Of a stretch of 17,508 bases of DNA, positions 15,238 to 17,508 are shown piece after piece. Source of the DNA: Desulfobacterales bacterium S5133MH16 (lineage in GTDB: Bacteria > Desulfobacterota > Desulfobacteria > Desulfobacterales > UBA11574); NCBI GenBank assembly GCA_001751005.1, contig MAXL01000113.1, forward strand, positions 1-17,508. Reading direction: 5' to 3'. Under the pieces are notes generated by a model. It saw only the letters and a list, made by a program, of their open reading frames with translations, did not search any database and was not told the origin of the DNA. The position numbers and the translations under genes were made by a program. Each line of letters opens with the position of its first letter. The stretch's first letter is position 1.

Positions 15238-16091
15238 TGATTTTGTCTTATCACCCCTGCTTTGAAGCAGACAAAAATATACTCTGTGCCGGGCGGGAAC
15301 CGGATGCTGATGATCTTGCGGCAATTACGGCTGCCCATGCCGTGATCCTGCCCCAGGGATGCCGTCGATCCCTGTACGAAATGGCCCATAACAACTGCGG
15401 ACATGTGTTTCCTAATTTTGATTCAAGATTCCAATACGCGGGTAAAATCGGTCAGGCTCGACTATTTCAGGAAAAAAATGTCCCTCATCCAAGAACCGAA
15501 ACCTATCTGAATCTCAATACATTTGCCGAACACTATGGCGGTTTTCCCGCAACGCCGGCGTTTGATTTTCCGTTTGTATTCAAATTTGACTGGGGAGGGG
15601 AAGGGTACCAGGTTTATCTTATACAATCCGCCTCGGAATTTAAGGATATTTTGCAAACCGCCGGGAACTATGAAGACAGCGGCCATACCGGATTTATTAT
15701 TCAGGAATATATCCCTTCAACCAATCGGTCGTTGAGAGTTGTGGTCATCGGCCAAACCGTTATTTCTTACTGGCGGGTTCAAAGCGGCGCCCTGAGCTTT
15801 TGCTCAAATCTTGCCAGAGGAGCGGTTATCGACGCCCAGGCCGATCCGGAGTTGCAGGCTGTGGCGGTGACATCGGTAAAGGCTTTTTGTTCCAGTACCG
15901 GGATCAACCTGGGCGGCTTTGACCTGCTTTTTTCATCCCAAAGAAAACGCAGCATACCGCTTTTTCTTGAAATAAACTATTATTTCGGTAGAAGGGGTCT
16001 GGGGGGGTCCGAAAGATTTTATGAAATATTAATTGTGGAAATCGAAAAATGGGTTGACCGTATCGGTCTAAGATCAGCAAGAACTTTTTGA
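15237..16091 (+). CDS. ATP-grasp family protein (RimK/glutathione synthetase-like)
   Basis: A 284-aa cytosolic ATP-grasp enzyme of unknown substrate; family members ligate a carboxylate to an amine or thiol through an acyl-phosphate. Visible elements are a nucleotide-contact lysine K116 and a Gly-rich loop in FKFDWGGEGYQVY; the hinge QEYIP at 156-160; NRSLRVVVIG; NLARGA; and metal ligands D229 (GGFDLLF), E245 and N247 (FLEINYYF). The N-terminal 100 residues, which would define the acceptor substrate, begin LSYHPCFEADKNILCAGREP. The ATG at 15237 overlaps the era stop by one base, and its own stop overlaps a possible TTG start of the HNH gene, so the three genes form one operon. The neighbourhood suggests a translation- or nucleic-acid-linked modification, but that is a guess. 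Confidence 0.85.
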   Translation: MILSYHPCFEADKNILCAGREPDADDLAAITAAHAVILPQGCRRSLYEMAHNNCGHVFPNFDSRFQYAGKIGQARLFQEKNVPHPRTETYLNLNTFAEHYGGFPATPAFDFPFVFKFDWGGEGYQVYLIQSASEFKDILQTAGNYEDSGHTGFIIQEYIPSTNRSLRVVVIGQTVISYWRVQSGALSFCSNLARGAVIDAQADPELQAVAVTSVKAFCSSTGINLGGFDLLFSSQRKRSIPLFLEINYYFGRRGLGGSERFYEILIVEIEKWVDRIGLRSARTF

Positions 16092-16093
16092 GT

Positions 16094-16396
16094 ATGGAAC
16101 CATTTGCAATAGATCTGGATGAAGAGGATATAAAGCGAGAGAGACGCAAGGCAAGGGACCTCCGGAGTTCCCAGTGGTGGAAACGTCGCCGGGCCAAAGG
16201 GGTCTGCCATTACTGCGGGCGCCCGACGCCGCCCAAAGAACTTACCATGGATCATATTGTTCCCATCGCCCGAGGCGGTCGCAGCACAAAAGGAAACGTT
16301 GTTGCCGCGTGCAAGGAATGCAACACCGCCAAAAAGCAGTTGCTTCCGATGGAATGGGACCAGTATTTAAAAGACGTTCGTTGGGACTTATCATAA
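16094..16396 (+). CDS. HNH endonuclease-domain protein
   Basis: A compact 100-aa protein with an HNH (beta-beta-alpha metal) nuclease fold. Zinc-type cysteines C38/C41 (CHYC) and C73/C76 (CKEC) frame the catalytic segment D53-H54 (MDHIVPIARGG) and N68; N77 follows. The N-terminus is a highly charged helix (DEEDIKRERRKARDL). The start ATG at 16094 is chosen; a TTG at 16088 overlapping the ATP-grasp stop is an alternative and would add two residues. No strong ribosome site is seen, which fits translational coupling. Such small host-type HNH proteins occur outside phages and restriction systems; nothing here (no methylase, no phage genes) indicates a defence role. Substrate unknown. Confidence 0.87.
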   Translation: MEPFAIDLDEEDIKRERRKARDLRSSQWWKRRRAKGVCHYCGRPTPPKELTMDHIVPIARGGRSTKGNVVAACKECNTAKKQLLPMEWDQYLKDVRWDLS

Positions 16397-16484
16397 AGAA
16401 TTTCCTGAATTTATTCGGTTCAGAAAAGCTCATCCTTGCTATTTACATTGTTATGCGGTAATTACATAGAGTAACTGATTGAAA

Positions 16485-16510
16485 TTTCGATTTTTTATAA
16501 AGAATCGAAA
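16485..16510. promoter_or_regulatory. 26-bp palindrome before the DHH gene, candidate operator
   Basis: The arms TTTCGATT (16485-16492) and AATCGAAA (16503-16510) are perfect inverted repeats, and the 10 bases between them continue the symmetry except for one T-G pair, so 12 of 13 pairs are Watson-Crick. It ends one base before the ribosome site AGGAG (16512-16516). The symmetry without a loop fits a dimeric repressor site better than a terminator, although a hairpin masking the ribosome site is possible too. A clear -35/-10 pair was not found nearby. Confidence 0.5.
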
Positions 16511-16524
16511 CAGGAGTTCGTAAG

Positions 16525-17421
16525 ATGCGAATTGTTACCCGGCCGGATTTTGACGGTGTTGTATGCGCCGCGCTTCTTTATGAAGCGGAAAATGTAAACG
16601 TGCCTGTGAAATGGGTCGAGCCCAATGACATGCAAAAAGGGCTGGTTGATATTCATGAGGGCGATATTATTGCAAACCTGCCTTATGACAACCGGTGTGC
16701 GCTGTGGTTCGATCATCATCATACGAACGAAATCCACAAACCCTTTAACGGCTCTTTTAAGATTGCCCCTTCAGCGGCAGGCATCATTTTTGAATATTAT
16801 AAAGACAGATTTAAACTCGATTACAGAGAATTAATCAAAGAAACAGACAAAATCGATTCTGCGGATTTATCTTTGGATGAGGTGCTGCATCCGGAAAATT
16901 ACGGTTATGTTCTGCTTTCCATGACGATTTTGGGCTGTGATGAACATAACGAACGTTATTGGAACCGGCTTGTGGATCTGCTCAGGAAATTCGACATCCA
17001 AAGGGTTCTTCAAGACCCGGAAGTAAAAGCACACTGTGATTCGGTTGTTGAAATGAATAAGGCATATAAACAAATTTTAAAAGAAAATACCAAACTCATC
17101 CAACACGTATCCATTACGGATTTTCGTTCATTTGATAAAACACCGGCCGGAAATCGTTTCCTGGTCTATTCCATGTTCCCCGAAGCGGTTGTAAGTGTTA
17201 AGATCCGTTATGATAATGACGATAAAGAAAAAGTCGCCGTCAGTGTGGGGCATAGTATTTTTAATCGAAATTGCCATGTGAATGTCGGACTGATGCTTTC
17301 AAAATTTGAAGGCGGCGGGCACCGAGGAGCGGGTTCCTGTCAATTTCATGTCAGCAAAGCCCAAGATTATATCCCCAAGATCCTCGATATTTTGTTAAAG
17401 AATCAAGACAATGAAAAGTGA
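16525..17421 (+). CDS. DHH-family phosphoesterase
   Basis: A 298-aa protein of the DHH/DHHA1 superfamily (exopolyphosphatase, NrnA-type oligonucleotide or pAp hydrolases), using two divalent metals. Motif I is TRPDFDGVVCAALL (D8 and D10); the DHH signature is D63-H64-H65 with H66 (WFDHHHTNE); a further acidic motif is DKIDSAD at about 111-117; and the C-terminal DHHA1-type GGGHRGAGSCQF lies at 263-274. The closest subgroup is the single-domain exopolyphosphatase-like DHH proteins; the substrate is not decided by sequence. AGGAG lies 8 nt before the ATG, and a 26-bp palindrome sits directly before that ribosome site. The gene is 128 bp beyond the HNH gene, so it may have its own promoter. An 85-bp mobile-type element begins 4 bp after its stop. 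Confidence 0.9.
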   Translation: MRIVTRPDFDGVVCAALLYEAENVNVPVKWVEPNDMQKGLVDIHEGDIIANLPYDNRCALWFDHHHTNEIHKPFNGSFKIAPSAAGIIFEYYKDRFKLDYRELIKETDKIDSADLSLDEVLHPENYGYVLLSMTILGCDEHNERYWNRLVDLLRKFDIQRVLQDPEVKAHCDSVVEMNKAYKQILKENTKLIQHVSITDFRSFDKTPAGNRFLVYSMFPEAVVSVKIRYDNDDKEKVAVSVGHSIFNRNCHVNVGLMLSKFEGGGHRGAGSCQFHVSKAQDYIPKILDILLKNQDNEK

Positions 17422-17425
17422 TGGC

Positions 17426-17508
17426 CAGGGCAAACGCATTTGAATCCCAATACAGGGAGAGCGCTCCACGCCGTCGCTACGCTGCACCGAAATCAAATGC
17501 GTTTACCC
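17426..17508 (+). mobile_element. 85-bp MITE-like element, copy 3, cut by the window end
   Basis: Starts CAGGGCAAACGCATTTGA, four bases after the DHH gene stop, and runs to the last base of the window (83 of 85 positions, lacking the final TG). It matches copy 2 except for two internal substitutions, both in the central part. The right flank is outside, so a target duplication cannot be tested; the left flank would be read AAGTGATGGC. Same orientation as the other two copies on this strand. Confidence 0.78.

Noticed and set aside
16094..16396. HNH gene as part of a restriction, retron or phage defence system
   Set aside because: No methylase, reverse transcriptase, helicase or phage genes are nearby; neighbours are housekeeping genes and the protein is a stand-alone small HNH domain.
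4944..17508. The three 85-bp repeats as a CRISPR or tandem array
   Set aside because: Copies are 4.5 to 8 kb apart with unrelated genes between them and two have target-like duplications, so they are dispersed elements.

Overview
The window is a moderately AT-rich stretch of bacterial chromosome, most likely from a sulfate-reducing deltaproteobacterium (Desulfobacterota, probably Desulfobacterales). The inference rests on the gene mix: a TIGR03960-type radical SAM/DUF2344 protein next to an RNase G homologue, a Na+-translocating decarboxylase OadG/OadB pair, a YkgJ-like Cys-cluster protein, and the sequence style of the Era-linked ATP-grasp protein. No rRNA or tRNA genes, CRISPR array, integrase or transposase gene were seen.

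Layout. (1) 1-742, minus strand: an HtrA/DegP serine protease cut by the left edge. (2) 853-4919, plus: the radical SAM/DUF2344 fusion protein and RNase G. (3) 5183-10077, plus: the conserved origin-associated block rpmH, rnpA, yidD, yidC, jag, mnmE (ribosome, RNase P, membrane insertion and tRNA-modification functions). It is followed one base after the mnmE stop by a perfect 16-bp parS centromere sequence (10078-10093), which suggests an origin-proximal location although dnaA, parA, parB, mnmG and rsmG are not here. (4) 10110-11139, plus: a YkgJ-type Cys-cluster protein overlapping a small unknown gene. (5) 11169-14112, minus: an MFS transporter followed by the gamma and beta subunits of a sodium-pumping decarboxylase, without the biotin or carboxyltransferase subunit. 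(6) 14329-17421, plus: era, an ATP-grasp ligase and an HNH nuclease in an overlapping run, then a DHH phosphoesterase.

The main structure not explained by the genes is an 85-bp dispersed element with 18-bp terminal inverted repeats (CAGGGC...ACCCTG). Copies lie at 4944-5028, 12876-12960 and 17426-17508 (the last cut by the window edge). Copy 1 is flanked by an exact 9-bp direct repeat and copy 2 by a near-exact 9/10-bp one, as expected for target-site duplications. The family therefore looks like a non-autonomous, MITE-like mobile element. All three copies sit at or just beyond the 3' end of a gene, and copy 2 supplies the last five codons and the stop of the MFS gene.

Two other non-coding signals stand out: a 69-nt intergenic structure before yidC with a perfect 10-bp closing stem and alternative internal pairings (5979-6047), and a 26-bp near-perfect palindrome directly before the ribosome binding site of the DHH gene (16485-16510), a candidate operator. 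Every stretch longer than 300 bases holds a gene.
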